Source: Longitalea luteola
GTDB taxonomy: Bacteria; Bacteroidota; Bacteroidia; Chitinophagales; Chitinophagaceae
Length of the DNA stretch: 64,000 bases
Direction of reading: 5' to 3'
NCBI RefSeq assembly: GCF_017356035.1
Contig: NZ_JAFIQX010000009.1
Coordinates: forward strand, 186,001-250,000
Every line of letters begins with the position of its first letter. Positions within the stretch are counted from its first letter, which is position 1. Below are positions 1 to 6,747 of the stretch, one piece after another. The translations under genes and the position numbers were made by a program. The notes under the pieces were generated by a model that was given only the letters and a program-made list of their open reading frames with translations, ran no database searches and had not been told where the DNA came from.

Positions 1-139
1 TAAACAGGATGTTTATTAATAAGGATGTCAAACTTATTTCCAACGTGTTAGTCGTCTGTTAATGCCGAATTAGAAGTAGATTAGAACCCTGATCAAAAGG
101 GCGTTTTTCATCAATTTTTAATGAAAAAAATTGAAATTG

Positions 140-147
140 TAACTTTG
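140..147 (+). promoter_or_regulatory. Candidate -7 element (TAACTTTG) of the two-component operon
   Basis: TAACTTTG fits the Bacteroidota -7 consensus TAnnTTTG exactly. It lies about 70 bases before the response regulator start. No clear TTTG-type -33 element sits at the usual distance, so the call is moderate. Confidence 0.4.
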
Positions 148-219
148 ATATAGCAGGATCAATGCAGTTGATATTGTTATTTTGCTGCTGTGTGAACATG
201 AACAATGCAATACAAGGTT

Positions 220-915
220 ATGGAAGAAACGAAAATACTGATCATCGAAGACGAGCAAAAAATTGCTGACACGTTGAAGGTGGGGCTTACCGAGAACGGT
301 TACCATGTAGAGGTAGCCTATGATGGAAAGATCGGAGAACGGTTGTTCTTTTTACATGATTTCAACCTGGTAATCCTCGATATAAACCTGCCGGGCATTA
401 ATGGGTATGAGCTGTCGAAGATCATCAGGAGCCATAATACAAATATTCCCATCATCATGCTTACTTCATTAAGCACCTTGAATGATAAGATGGAAGGCTA
501 TGATGCCGGCGCTGATGATTACATGGTGAAACCCTTTGAGTTCAGGGAGCTGCTGGTGAAAATAAGGGTATTGCTGAAGCGCACCATGAATCAGAATATC
601 CCTGTTGGCAACCTGCTGAAAGCGGCTGATCTTTGCATGAACCTCGACAGCAAGGAAGTGAAGCGCGGAAATGATGTCATTAACTTAACGGCCAAAGAAT
701 TTCAATTACTTGAATATCTGTTGCGGAATAAAAATAAGGTAGTATCTAGAGCGGCTATCGCCGTTAACGTATGGGATATTGACTTTGATACCAACACCAA
801 TATCATTGATGTATACATAAGTTATCTGCGTAACAAAATTGATAAACCCTATGACCAGAAATTGATACAAACACACGTTGGCATGGGATATATTTTAAAG
901 GAAAATGATCGCTGA
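220..915 (+). CDS. OmpR/PhoB-family response regulator
   Basis: DNA-binding response regulator of a two-component pair. An N-terminal receiver has an acidic pocket (IIEDE), the phospho-acceptor Asp54 in VILDINLPG and the conserved Lys104 in MVKPF. A C-terminal winged helix follows at about residues 130-228 (AKEFQLLEYLL, GMGYIL). An ATG five codons upstream (205) is also possible; I chose 220 because MEETKILIIEDE is where the receiver fold begins. The stop codon overlaps the start of the downstream kinase by one base (TGATG), so the two are translationally coupled partners. The inducing signal cannot be read from the sequence. Confidence 0.93.
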   Translation: MEETKILIIEDEQKIADTLKVGLTENGYHVEVAYDGKIGERLFFLHDFNLVILDINLPGINGYELSKIIRSHNTNIPIIMLTSLSTLNDKMEGYDAGADDYMVKPFEFRELLVKIRVLLKRTMNQNIPVGNLLKAADLCMNLDSKEVKRGNDVINLTAKEFQLLEYLLRNKNKVVSRAAIAVNVWDIDFDTNTNIIDVYISYLRNKIDKPYDQKLIQTHVGMGYILKENDR

Positions 916-2294
916 TGCCTGTTAAACTGCGCATAACATTATTATTCTGCCTGATTTCATTTGTGATATTGGCCATGGTATGCGCTACTGTTTATTATTT
1001 CTCCTATACGCAACGATCACATAATATTCGCACAAGGCTGACCAACCGGGCCATTACCCTTGCCCGGTTGCTGGGCCAGTCGCAGCTGTTTGATCAACAG
1101 CTCATCCGTAAGATCGACTCTTCCACTTCCCTTACACTGAAAGACAAAACCTTTCAGGCATACGATTACCTGAATAACCAGATCTATAGTTACAGTGATG
1201 CGCCTGCTGATACCCTGACCATCGACACGTCCGTCCTCGATGATGCCCGCGTTAAAGGAACCATTTTCTTCAAGACCGATAATAAGGAAGCGGTCGCTTA
1301 CCACTATGCCAATCCCAATACCCGCATAGTTGTCATCACGGCGGCTTATGACGCGGAAGGAAAAGCCCAGATCAGGGTCTTGAGAAATATATTATGGTTC
1401 AGCTTCCTGGCCGGTATTATGATCGCCTGTGTAGGTGGTTATTTTTTTTCAGACCGGCTGCTGCAACCTATTAAAAAAATTGCTGATGACATCAATGAGA
1501 TCTCCGCACATAACCTGGCGAGGCGCATTGGCACCGGCACGGCAAAAGATGAATGGTTCTACCTCGCGGAAACGCTCAACCGCCTGATGAACCGGTTACA
1601 GGACAGTTTCGAGACCCAGCGCCGGTTTGTTTCCAATGCATCGCATGAGTTGTCGACGCCCTTAACGGCTATTTCAAGCCAGCTCGAGGTATCCCTGCAA
1701 AAGAACCGGGATGCACAGCAATACCGCGGGGTAATGGAGTCGGTGTACCAGGATGTGCGGCATTTGAGCAAACTGACCCAAACGCTCCTTGAATTTGCGC
1801 AGGCATCGGGCGATCCGGGCGGAATAAACCTGCTGCCGGTACGTATGGACGAAATCCTTATGAGCCTGCCGGCAGAAATGAAAAAAAGCAACCCGGAATA
1901 CCTGGTCAATTTGTCGTTCGACGATATGCCTGCCGAAGAAGAGAAACTGATCGTTTTTGGTAATGCCGAACTGTTGTTCACCGCCATTAAAAATATCGTT
2001 ACCAATGCCTGCAAATACTCCGATGATCACAAAGCCACGATCAAACTGAAAGCCGAAGCCGACGTGATCACCATAGCCATTAGCGATAAGGGAAAAGGCA
2101 TTCCCCAAGGGGAGCTGAAATATATTTTTCAACCATTCTACAGGGTCAACTCAACTTCGCACCAAAGCGGATTTGGCCTTGGTTTATCCCTGGCCAACCG
2201 CATCATAAAACTGCACAAAGGAAATATTACGGTTAGCTCCGTGATCGGATCAGGCAGTGAATTTGTGATTACCGTACCGACAGCAAAATTCTAA
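915..2294 (+). CDS. HAMP-domain sensor histidine kinase
   Basis: Inner-membrane sensor kinase, partner of the preceding regulator. Order of parts: transmembrane helix 7-29, a periplasmic sensor of about 125 residues, a second helix near 158-178, HAMP 180-232, HisKA with phospho-accepting His244 in NASHELSTPL, and a HATPase domain with the N box (IKNIVTNACKYS) and glycine boxes (DKGKGIP, GFGLGLSLA). The length (459 residues) is normal for the CusS/QseC type. The periplasmic domain resembles nothing I can name. A one-helix protein and a universal stress protein follow on the same strand and may belong to its regulon. Confidence 0.93.
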   Translation: MPVKLRITLLFCLISFVILAMVCATVYYFSYTQRSHNIRTRLTNRAITLARLLGQSQLFDQQLIRKIDSSTSLTLKDKTFQAYDYLNNQIYSYSDAPADTLTIDTSVLDDARVKGTIFFKTDNKEAVAYHYANPNTRIVVITAAYDAEGKAQIRVLRNILWFSFLAGIMIACVGGYFFSDRLLQPIKKIADDINEISAHNLARRIGTGTAKDEWFYLAETLNRLMNRLQDSFETQRRFVSNASHELSTPLTAISSQLEVSLQKNRDAQQYRGVMESVYQDVRHLSKLTQTLLEFAQASGDPGGINLLPVRMDEILMSLPAEMKKSNPEYLVNLSFDDMPAEEEKLIVFGNAELLFTAIKNIVTNACKYSDDHKATIKLKAEADVITIAISDKGKGIPQGELKYIFQPFYRVNSTSHQSGFGLGLSLANRIIKLHKGNITVSSVIGSGSEFVITVPTAKF

Positions 2295-2365
2295 TCACCT
2301 TCTAACCACCAAAAAATTACACAATAATTGGCATAAAATAAATTGCACAGGAAAGAAACGGCACG

Positions 2366-2596
2366 ATGAAACTAAAACGCTCAGTGTATGGTCTCCTGTT
2401 TGCGTTTATTGCAATGCTCGTTATTGTATGCAGTTTCCTCTATAAGCAAACCATTGATTACAAATGGGAGAACAGGGAACTGATCTTACAAAACGATTCA
2501 TTGAAATCGGTGGTAATAGAGCTTATGCGAAAGATCGATACCACCCGGACGGCCGCTTTCACCCCCTCCGTACCTCGTATAAAAAACGCTCATTAA
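2366..2596 (+). CDS. Small single-helix membrane protein, unknown function
   Basis: A 76-residue protein with one hydrophobic segment (about residues 8-26, LLFAFIAMLVIVCSFLY). A charged stretch with heptad-like leucines (ENRELILQNDSLKSVVIELMR) follows and could form a short coiled coil outside the membrane. It begins 71 bases after the kinase and ends 9 bases before the stress protein gene, so it is probably cotranscribed with the latter. I do not recognise the family. Confidence 0.6.
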   Translation: MKLKRSVYGLLFAFIAMLVIVCSFLYKQTIDYKWENRELILQNDSLKSVVIELMRKIDTTRTAAFTPSVPRIKNAH

Positions 2597-2605
2597 CACG
2601 GCCTC

Positions 2606-3424
2606 ATGATATCAAATATTCTCATTCCTACGGACTACAGCGAGGCATCGTTTAATGCACTTGAAACTGCCATTGGTATTGCAAAAAGAAATAATGCGAG
2701 CTTACAGTTACTTCATATAGACGAGTCAGCCTTTATTCCCGAGGAATCCTATACCATAAAAAATGCCAGCCAGATTGGCCATGCCATAGCCGACAATATA
2801 AAACAACGGCATGGTGTTGAAACGACTGTTATTTTCAAGGACGGCTATATTGGACCAACCATTGCCCGAATGGCGTTCGATCTGAAACCCGATCTGATCG
2901 TCATGGGCGCTTATGGTGCTTCAGGCCATCGGGATTTTTTCATAGGCTCCAACTCTTACTACACCATAAAACACGCCAGTTGCCCGGTGCTCATTGTGCC
3001 GGAAGGAAAAAGATGGCTGGATTTTCATCAGGTGCTTTTCCCATTACGGCCTACGCTAGGTGCTTTCAAAAAATATCAATTTATCAGCGACCTGGTGATC
3101 CAGATCTATCCCGGCTGCAATTTCAATTTAATGGGAATTTCCATCGACAGGAAAGAGCATGATGTAAAACAGGTAACCGAAATAGCGAATGAGCTTAAAG
3201 CTAGCTGGAAAGAGGCCATTCAGTATGAGGTCAGCTATAGCTACAGCAAAAACATTGCAGAAGAAGTATTGGATAAAGCCGATAAATCAAAAGCCGACCT
3301 GGTAGTTGTTTCTTCTACCGTTGATGTAGCCAACAAGCAGTTCTTTATCGGTCCTTTTTCCCAACGGATCATCAACCACGCCCGGGTACCGGTTCTGTGC
3401 ATTTTTAAATCGGCAGAATACTAA
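2606..3424 (+). CDS. Universal stress protein, tandem UspA domains
   Basis: A 272-residue cytoplasmic protein with two Usp folds (about 1-140 and 150-272). The first carries the ATP-binding signature around GAYGASGHRDFFIGS. The second keeps a degenerate version (SSTVDVANKQFFIGPFS) and may not bind nucleotide. Tandem Usp proteins are common in Bacteroidota, where their targets are mostly unknown. It lies directly after the small membrane protein and downstream of a two-component pair, which suggests stress control by that pair. Its TAA stop overlaps the TAG stop of the convergent gene inside a shared CTAA. Confidence 0.9.
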   Translation: MISNILIPTDYSEASFNALETAIGIAKRNNASLQLLHIDESAFIPEESYTIKNASQIGHAIADNIKQRHGVETTVIFKDGYIGPTIARMAFDLKPDLIVMGAYGASGHRDFFIGSNSYYTIKHASCPVLIVPEGKRWLDFHQVLFPLRPTLGAFKKYQFISDLVIQIYPGCNFNLMGISIDRKEHDVKQVTEIANELKASWKEAIQYEVSYSYSKNIAEEVLDKADKSKADLVVVSSTVDVANKQFFIGPFSQRIINHARVPVLCIFKSAEY

Positions 3425-3936
3425 ACCGGCGGGGCGGTTTCCCCTTGCCGGTAATATCGACGAGCAAAAAAAGTTACCGGCAGCCCTATGGCCAGGATCA
3501 GGATGCCGGCGGCCATCGCCGCTTTATCCCATTTGAAAGGGATCGGCGGGAGTTTTGTCATGGGCAGTACCACCAGGTTCATAACTACAAATATGAATAT
3601 TCCATATACAATAGCTGCAATTGCTATATGTTTTACCAGCCCCCAGATGAAAGGGTATATTAAAAAGTACAACGCAGTAAAACTATAAGCAATGATAAAA
3701 TGGAAAAGCAGGCCTGCTAACGCCATCTGCCATCCGCCAAAGAAAGCCGGCTTGCCAAAAGCAGCGCTCGCAATAAATTGCAGGACGATCGCGGGGCTTG
3801 TTCCGCGTACCAGGTAAGCTTGCAGGCACGCCGCCAGAATATCAAGGCTTCCAGCCAGTAAACCCACCCATAAAATTGTTTTCAAAAGCGGCTTTGCGCC
3901 ATAAGATGGTTGTCCGGGCAGCGTTCGGCTTGTCAT
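3421..3936 (-). CDS. Four-helix integral membrane protein (YagU/DUF1440-like)
   Basis: A 171-residue protein with four hydrophobic segments (near residues 18-38, 68-95, 100-122, 140-160) and a basic C-terminal tail (FFARRYYRQGE). Composition and layout resemble the YagU/DUF1440 group of inner-membrane proteins, whose role is not established beyond a link to acid resistance in Escherichia coli. The call rests on overall pattern, not on a signature motif. It is convergent with the Usp gene and shares four bases with it. Confidence 0.65.
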   Translation of the reverse strand: MTSRTLPGQPSYGAKPLLKTILWVGLLAGSLDILAACLQAYLVRGTSPAIVLQFIASAAFGKPAFFGGWQMALAGLLFHFIIAYSFTALYFLIYPFIWGLVKHIAIAAIVYGIFIFVVMNLVVLPMTKLPPIPFKWDKAAMAAGILILAIGLPVTFFARRYYRQGETAPPV

Positions 3937-4040
3937 GTTGCAGTTGTTGGTTAAAATGAAATTATGGTTTCATGGCATTACAGCCCTGATTATTCAACGA
4001 ACGACAGGTTGCTATGTACGAATAGCGGCTATCGGAGGCA

Positions 4041-4207
4041 ACAAGGCATAAAGGCATAAGGCTAAAGGCTGAAGGCACAAAGCTGAGGGCTAAAGGCTAA
4101 AGGCTGAAGGCTGAAGGCTGAAGGCTAAAGGCAGAAAGCTGAAGGCTGAAGGCACAAAGCTGAGGGCTAAAGGCACAAAGCTGAGGGCTGAAGGCTGAAA
4201 GCTAAAT
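4041..4207. repeat. Heptamer tandem array, AAGGCTN type
   Basis: About 24 degenerate copies of a 7-bp unit (AAGGCTG, AAGGCTA, AAGGCAC and relatives such as AAAGCTG). The first five bases are mostly conserved and the last two vary. The array is non-coding: the period is not a multiple of three and stops occur in every frame. The same unit occurs inverted at 6608-6696, on the other side of the LytTR module. Confidence 0.85.
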
Positions 4208-4250
4208 ACAAAAGCCTTACGCGCGAAGCGCCTACGCGGAAACAAGCGTT
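4201..4250 (+). repeat. Long inverted repeat, left copy
   Basis: The reverse complement of 4201-4250 matches 6562-6611. The first 30 bases of that alignment are identical and about 44 of 50 match overall. The conserved core contains a GC-rich hairpin (GCGC-GAA-GCGC). The two copies enclose the LytTR regulator, its kinase and the 38-residue peptide gene. Confidence 0.85.
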
Positions 4251-4392
4251 CAGCGTTAAGCGTTTTGCGTAAGCGTTAAGCGTTCAGCGTTCAGCGTTTT
4301 GCGTTCTGCGTTCAGCGTTTTGCGTTCTGCGTTCAGCGTTTTGCGTTCTGCGTTCAGCGTTTTGCGTTCTGCGTTCAGCGTTAAGCATTCAG
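4245..4392. repeat. Heptamer tandem array, GCGTTNN type, running into a stop codon
   Basis: About 20 copies of GCGTTNN. The centre is a regular 21-bp higher-order unit (GCGTTTT, GCGTTCT, GCGTTCA). The last two degenerate units supply the TAA stop and the final codons of the LytTR regulator gene, so the array merges with coding sequence instead of ending in the spacer. Confidence 0.85.
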
Positions 4393-5088
4393 CGATCCTA
4401 TTATTGTATCTTTATAACTTCTGCCAATAGGTATTTGCTTACCGGCGATCTCTACATCGGTAGCAGAAAAAGCATCGATCTTGCTTTTGGCTACCAGGAA
4501 AGAACGGTGGATCCTGAGGAAACCGTTTTGCGCCAGCATTTCTTCAATTTGCCCCAGTTGGAATTTAGTGAGAATGGATTTGTCTTTTGTAGTGATGCGG
4601 ATATATTCTTTCAGGCTTTCGATAAAAAGGATCTCATCTATATAGATCTTCACGTGTTTTTTACTAACGTTGAAGAACAGCGCGGCCCGTTCGCTCCCTG
4701 CCGCTGATGAAACCGGCAATGCCGGTCCTGCTTCCCGTTCTTTGAGCTTGTTAACGGCCATTACAAAACGGCTGAATTCGATTGGCTTCAGCAGATAATC
4801 CACTACATTCAATTCATAACCCTGTAGCGCATATTCCTGGTAGGCGGATGTAATGATCACCTGTGGCGGATTTTTGAGTGCTTTGATGAAATCAAGTCCT
4901 TTTAATTTGGGCAGGTGAATGTCGAGGAAAACCAGGTCGATCTTTTCTTTTTGCAACAGGTCTATGGCATACAGAGCATCAGTGCAAATACCTTTTAATT
5001 GCAGGAAAGGAACCTGGCCGATATAATCTTTTATCACTTCTGCCGCCAGTGGCTCATCTTCAACAATAATACAATTATACCTGTGCAT
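4381..5088 (-). CDS. LytTR-family response regulator
   Basis: A 235-residue regulator. The N-terminal receiver has the acidic pair in VEDEPLA, phospho-acceptor Asp56 (FLDIHLP) and a conserved Lys in YLLKPIEF. The LytTR DNA-binding domain covers about residues 135-232 (KIYIDEILFIESLKEYIRI, LRIHRSFLVAKSKI, IPIGRSYKD). Its start overlaps the kinase stop by 14 bases, so the two are translated together. The last codons lie inside a 7-bp tandem array. LytTR regulators usually bind paired direct repeats; no target site could be recognised here. Confidence 0.93.
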   Translation of the reverse strand: MHRYNCIIVEDEPLAAEVIKDYIGQVPFLQLKGICTDALYAIDLLQKEKIDLVFLDIHLPKLKGLDFIKALKNPPQVIITSAYQEYALQGYELNVVDYLLKPIEFSRFVMAVNKLKEREAGPALPVSSAAGSERAALFFNVSKKHVKIYIDEILFIESLKEYIRITTKDKSILTKFQLGQIEEMLAQNGFLRIHRSFLVAKSKIDAFSATDVEIAGKQIPIGRSYKDTIIGSLNA

Positions 5089-6133
5089 AGCTGGTAAGAT
5101 TTATGGAAAGCCGTACTGAAAAAGTAGTCGCTTCGTTCTGCAGTTGCAGGTCATGATCCGGGTACATGAGCTCCAGTTGCCTTCGCACATTGTGTAGCCC
5201 GATATTTTCCGTTATGTTCCCCGTAAAATCGTTTTCTTTCGTGTTCTCCACACTAAAGGTAAGACGCCCCTGTTGTAATTGTACCTGCATGCGGATAAAA
5301 GAATCGAACCGGCTTTCACTGGCGCCATGTTTGAACGCATTTTCAACGAATGGCAACAAGAGTAGCGGCGCTATTTTCCGGGTTTCATCATCTATATCGC
5401 GCTGAAAGTGAATGGTAAGGCGCTCGTACCGCATTTTTTCGAGTGCAATATAATCATCCAGGATCTTCAATTCATCGGCTATGGTAATGAGGTTACGCTT
5501 CGATTCGTATAGCATGAACCGTAACAGCTTCGATAAGCGCATGACCACTTCAGCTGTAGCTGCCGAACGTTTACGGGCAAGTGCATAGATATTATTCAGT
5601 GTATTGAAAAGAAAATGGGGATTGGTTTGATGGCGAAGGAATTTCAGTTCTGCTTCCAGCTTTTCCCTGACCAGGTTTTTCTCCCGCTCGCGGGCTGCCA
5701 GTTGAATACGCAGTAATTTTAAAGTGATCGCAACGCCGGAAACAAACCCAATATCCATTACCGCAAGTAGCAGATTGAGCACATGAAATAAGGACCGCGT
5801 CTTCAGCACACCGGAATAAATGATTGGATTTATGTAGTAAGCAAAGATGAGCCGGTATAATACAACAGTGACCAAAAAAGCAATAGCCACCTGGCAAATG
5901 ATAGCGGCGAGTTTTACCGTTCCCTGCACGATCTTCGGAACGGCAACGTATAATATAAAATAAGTAAAAAGCAGTTTGGGCATCAATGCGGCAATAGCGG
6001 CTTCAAACGCCATGCGGACTTGCACGTACTCAGGAATGTTCTTCAATGCAGGCGCCACCCATACTAACTGTAATACGGTATCCTGTAACAGATACACCAG
6101 CCAGAAGGCGCCATGCATAAGCAGTCTTTTCAT
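5075..6133 (-). CDS. LytS/YehU-type sensor histidine kinase (His_kinase family)
   Basis: A 352-residue membrane kinase that would phosphorylate the adjacent LytTR regulator. Four hydrophobic segments occupy about residues 10-150. The His_kinase domain follows, with His in RHQTNPHFLFNTLNNI and an ATPase region (LLLPFVENAFKHG, NIGLHNVRRQL). I place the start at MKRLLMHGAF (6133). The frame stays open for another 106 codons, but that extension translates 7-bp repeat arrays (QNAERETQYAERTT-like) and overlaps the 38-residue gene. The repeats at 6148-6361 therefore form the leader between that gene and this one. Confidence 0.88.
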   Translation of the reverse strand: MKRLLMHGAFWLVYLLQDTVLQLVWVAPALKNIPEYVQVRMAFEAAIAALMPKLLFTYFILYVAVPKIVQGTVKLAAIICQVAIAFLVTVVLYRLIFAYYINPIIYSGVLKTRSLFHVLNLLLAVMDIGFVSGVAITLKLLRIQLAAREREKNLVREKLEAELKFLRHQTNPHFLFNTLNNIYALARKRSAATAEVVMRLSKLLRFMLYESKRNLITIADELKILDDYIALEKMRYERLTIHFQRDIDDETRKIAPLLLLPFVENAFKHGASESRFDSFIRMQVQLQQGRLTFSVENTKENDFTGNITENIGLHNVRRQLELMYPDHDLQLQNEATTFSVRLSINLTSYAQV

Positions 6134-6147
6134 CGACCCTAAATTAC

Positions 6148-6220
6148 AGCTTAAGGCTGAAAGCTCAAGGCTCAAGGCCAAAGGCTGAGGCCGAAAGCTT
6201 AAAGCTAAAGGCTGAAAGCC
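6148..6220. repeat. Heptamer tandem array, AAGGCTN type, upstream of the LytTR kinase
   Basis: About ten degenerate AAGGCTG/AAAGCTC/AAGGCCA units, beginning some 15 bases before the kinase start codon. They are in the same orientation as the array at 4041-4207. Confidence 0.75.
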
Positions 6221-6237
6221 GTTAGCGGCGTTCTCAG

Positions 6238-6269
6238 CCTGCTTCACTTTGGCAAAGCTTTGAAGCAGG
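6238..6269. other. Perfect 9-bp hairpin between two heptamer arrays
   Basis: CCTGCTTCA at 6238-6246 pairs with TGAAGCAGG at 6261-6269. The loop can itself fold (CTTTG with CAAAG). It sits in the leader between the 38-residue gene and the kinase gene. No long T run follows on either strand, so it is not a standard terminator; it may attenuate or process the transcript. Confidence 0.5.
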
Positions 6270-6281
6270 GTTTGCAGAAGT

Positions 6282-6361
6282 TTCTGCGTTCCGTGTTTCG
6301 CGTTGCGCGTTGTGCGTTCTGCGTACTGCGTTTCGCGTTCTGCGTTCTGCGTTCCGCGTTT
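6282..6361. repeat. Heptamer tandem array, TNYGCGT type
   Basis: Eleven consecutive 7-bp units (TCTGCGT, TTCGCGT, TGTGCGT, TCCGCGT and similar) at near-perfect period. It ends at the stop codon of the 38-residue gene (6360-6362). The unit is a phase-shifted relative of the GCGTTNN array at 4245-4392. Confidence 0.85.
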
Positions 6362-6476
6362 AACAACCCTGTAATAACCAATAAACAAGAACAAACACGA
6401 TAATGGTGCCCAGGCAGCCTCCGCCCCATTTCCAGGCGGCATATCCGGCAATTAATCCTCTTAGCCAGTCTCGCAT
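6360..6476 (-). CDS. 38-residue glycine-rich single-helix membrane peptide
   Basis: The frame begins MRDWLRGLIAGYAAWKWGGG and continues with one hydrophobic helix (CLGTIIVFVLVYWLLQGC) before TAA. It has an amphipathic, positively charged N-terminus, a GGG hinge and a single membrane span. Codons look normal for this genome. It is first on the minus strand ahead of the LytS-type kinase and LytTR regulator, so it could be a signal, a membrane partner of the kinase, or a small toxin-like peptide. The family is not one I can name. Confidence 0.6.
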   Translation of the reverse strand: MRDWLRGLIAGYAAWKWGGGCLGTIIVFVLVYWLLQGC

Positions 6477-6561
6477 AGTAAAAAATTTTATAACAACAAC
6501 TATTTAAAAATTATGCCATGTAATACGCTTAACGCTGCAATACAATAAAGGCTAAAGGCCT

Positions 6562-6611
6562 AACGCTTGTTTCCGCGTAGGCGCTTCGCGCCTAACCTAT
6601 CTGTATTTAGC
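6562..6611 (-). repeat. Long inverted repeat, right copy
   Basis: Partner of 4201-4250, with a 30-base identical core followed by a diverged section and a conserved GTATTTAGC end. The core holds a hairpin, TAGGCGC-TTC-GCGCCTA, which is perfect in this copy. No target-site duplication or transposase is visible, so mobility is unproven. Confidence 0.85.
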
Positions 6612-6696
6612 CTTTTGCCTTCAGCCTTATGCCTTCAGCTTTATGCCTTTAGCCTTTTGCCCTAAGCTTATGCCTTCAGCCTTTTAGCCTTTTTTG
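6608..6696. repeat. Heptamer tandem array, GCCTTNN type (inverted AAGGC)
   Basis: Roughly a dozen units (GCCTTTT, GCCTTCA, GCCTTAT, GCCTTTA). This is the reverse complement of the unit at 4041-4207, so the outer arrays face each other across the LytTR module. The array ends in the -33 region of the downstream MocR promoter. Confidence 0.8.
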
Positions 6697-6721
6697 CCCA
6701 AAATGGACTATCTTAGTCTTG
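6693..6721 (+). promoter_or_regulatory. Candidate promoter of the MocR regulator
   Basis: TTTG at 6693-6696, then 17 bases, then TAGTCTTG at 6714-6721. This matches the Bacteroidota promoter (TTTG, 17-23 bases, TAnnTTTG) with one mismatch. The first half of the candidate operator lies between the two elements. Confidence 0.45.
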
Positions 6722-6745
6722 AAATTAAACCCATGAGGTAGTCCA
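6704..6745. promoter_or_regulatory. Candidate MocR operator, TGGACTA-N28-TAGTCCA
   Basis: Perfect inverted 7-mers at 6704-6710 and 6739-6745 with 28 bases between them. The left half lies between the -33 and -7 elements and the right half lies two bases before the start codon, a geometry that suggests autoregulation. A second pair with the same 28-base spacing occurs at 8346-8387. Confidence 0.5.
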
Positions 6746-6747
6746 CT

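Noticed and set aside
2328-2347. Sigma-54-like promoter (TTGGCA...TTGCA) before the small membrane protein
   Set aside because: The distance between the GG and GC elements is three bases too long for sigma-54, and no enhancer-binding protein gene is near.
4041-4392. Possible CRISPR array or long coding repeat
   Set aside because: The units are only 7 bp, without spacers of constant length, and there are no cas genes. The period is not a multiple of three and stops occur in all frames.
6134-6451. N-terminal extension of the LytTR kinase
   Set aside because: The extra 106 codons translate heptamer arrays and overlap the 38-residue gene; the first membrane helix of the family begins at MKRLLMHGAF.
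4020-6700. Named insertion sequence or transposon
   Set aside because: Inverted repeats are present, but there is no transposase, integrase or target-site duplication, so I report only the repeat architecture.
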